NCBI GenBank assembly: GCA_030623665.1
Contig: JAUXLO010000109.1
Coordinates: 1-6,330 of the forward strand
Reading direction: 5' to 3'
DNA from: Planctomycetota bacterium
GTDB taxonomy: Bacteria > Planctomycetota > Brocadiia > Brocadiales > Bathyanammoxibiaceae
Length of the DNA: 6,330 nt
Under the pieces are notes generated by a model, which searched no databases, was not told the DNA's origin, and saw nothing but the letters and a program-made list of their open reading frames with translations. This document shows positions 5,844 through 6,330 of the stretch, piece by piece (position 1 is the stretch's first letter; each line of letters opens with the position of its first letter). The position numbers and the translations under genes were made by a program.

Positions 5844-6330
5844 ATGGTGGATAGTGGTATCTTAGCCGTACTGATTGTGGTCACGGTTGCGATGCTCCTT
5901 TACGTCTTTTACCGAAGGAAGAGTAAAGGCAAGGCGCATAGAACCAAAAAGGACCTGTGGCTCCCTCCCTATCTCGACAACCTGGCCCTTGGACTGGCCC
6001 ACGAGCTTAGAAACCCCTTAAGCATATTGAACGTTAATCTCCAGCTCCTGGAAGAAGAAGTCAACAACAGTATAAACGACCGGGGAGAAAACGTTAAAAA
6101 GAGGGTTCAGGGCCTCCAGCGAGAGGTGCAAAGATTGGAGGAGGTTGTAAGCGACTTCCTACGCTTCGCACATGAGGAACGCCCAAGGTTTGTAGAACAC
6201 AATGTTAACAAAGTGGTTGATGAGGTGGTTGATTTTGTTGCCCCCGAAGCCAGAAAGAACAATATTACGGTAGATAGATGTTACGAATCCGGCTTGCCGT
6301 CCTTAAAACTGGACGTAAATTTGATAAAGC
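5844..6330 (+). CDS. Sensor histidine kinase, N-terminal part (truncated by window end)
   Basis: The frame is open to the window end, giving 162 complete codons. Residues 6-23 form one hydrophobic membrane helix followed by a basic stop (YRRKSKGK). The HisKA-type H-box comes soon after: LALGLAHELRNPLSIL (47-62), with H53 the predicted phospho-acceptor and the E-L-R-N-P context typical of NtrB/AtoS-like kinases. The dimerising second helix follows (about 85-115), then the start of the region leading to the ATP-binding domain, whose N-box would lie just past the edge. There is no PAS, HAMP or extracellular sensor domain. An in-frame GTG at 5841 is an alternative start; neither start has a Shine-Dalgarno sequence. 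The frame is open back to 5766, but no earlier ATG or GTG exists. The cognate response regulator is not in the window; a downstream neighbour is the natural candidate. Confidence 0.9.
   Translation, partial: MVDSGILAVLIVVTVAMLLYVFYRRKSKGKAHRTKKDLWLPPYLDNLALGLAHELRNPLSILNVNLQLLEEEVNNSINDRGENVKKRVQGLQREVQRLEEVVSDFLRFAHEERPRFVEHNVNKVVDEVVDFVAPEARKNNITVDRCYESGLPSLKLDVNLIK

Overview
The window is a bacterial chromosomal segment with all six recognised genes on the + strand: (1) the 3' end of an AT-rich gene of uncertain function; (2) a long multi-cluster iron-sulfur membrane protein; (3) rpsO; (4) pnp; (5) a small cold-shock-protein gene; (6) the 5' end of a sensor histidine kinase that runs off the right edge. 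The rpsO-pnp pair is a conserved housekeeping arrangement. The large NapH/NapG-like polyferredoxin with a DUF6599-like tail points to an anaerobic or respiratory-versatile bacterium. The style of the proteins suggests Planctomycetota (perhaps the anammox-related Brocadiales), with Nitrospirota or Desulfobacterota as alternatives. This taxonomic guess is inference and weak.

Region by region: bases 1-394 are clearly AT-rich (I count 111 G+C in the first 360 bases, 31%) and encode a protein fragment with TOPRIM-like features. At about base 424 the composition changes abruptly to roughly 60% G+C in sampled stretches, where an 821-residue protein begins. That protein joins three modules that are normally separate: a NapH-like membrane domain with a ferredoxin domain, a NapG-like ferredoxin preceded by an internal twin-arginine-like segment, and a DUF6599-like domain. 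It probably moves electrons between the membrane quinone pool and a periplasmic partner, but its partner is not visible here.

After a clear sigma-70-type promoter, rpsO and pnp follow 54 bases apart and are probably co-transcribed. A 144-base gap then leads to the csp gene. The gap holds a perfect AT-rich palindrome and a consensus Shine-Dalgarno sequence with no start codon behind it. Two directly abutting RNA hairpins follow csp, the second with a 17-pair stem. The kinase gene then starts with a single transmembrane helix joined almost directly to its phospho-acceptor domain.

The most interesting items are the NapH-NapG-DUF6599 fusion with its internal Tat-like segment, the tandem hairpins behind csp, and the composition break at the left side. 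No CRISPR array, insertion sequence, tRNA or rRNA was seen. There is no gene-free stretch longer than 144 bases.
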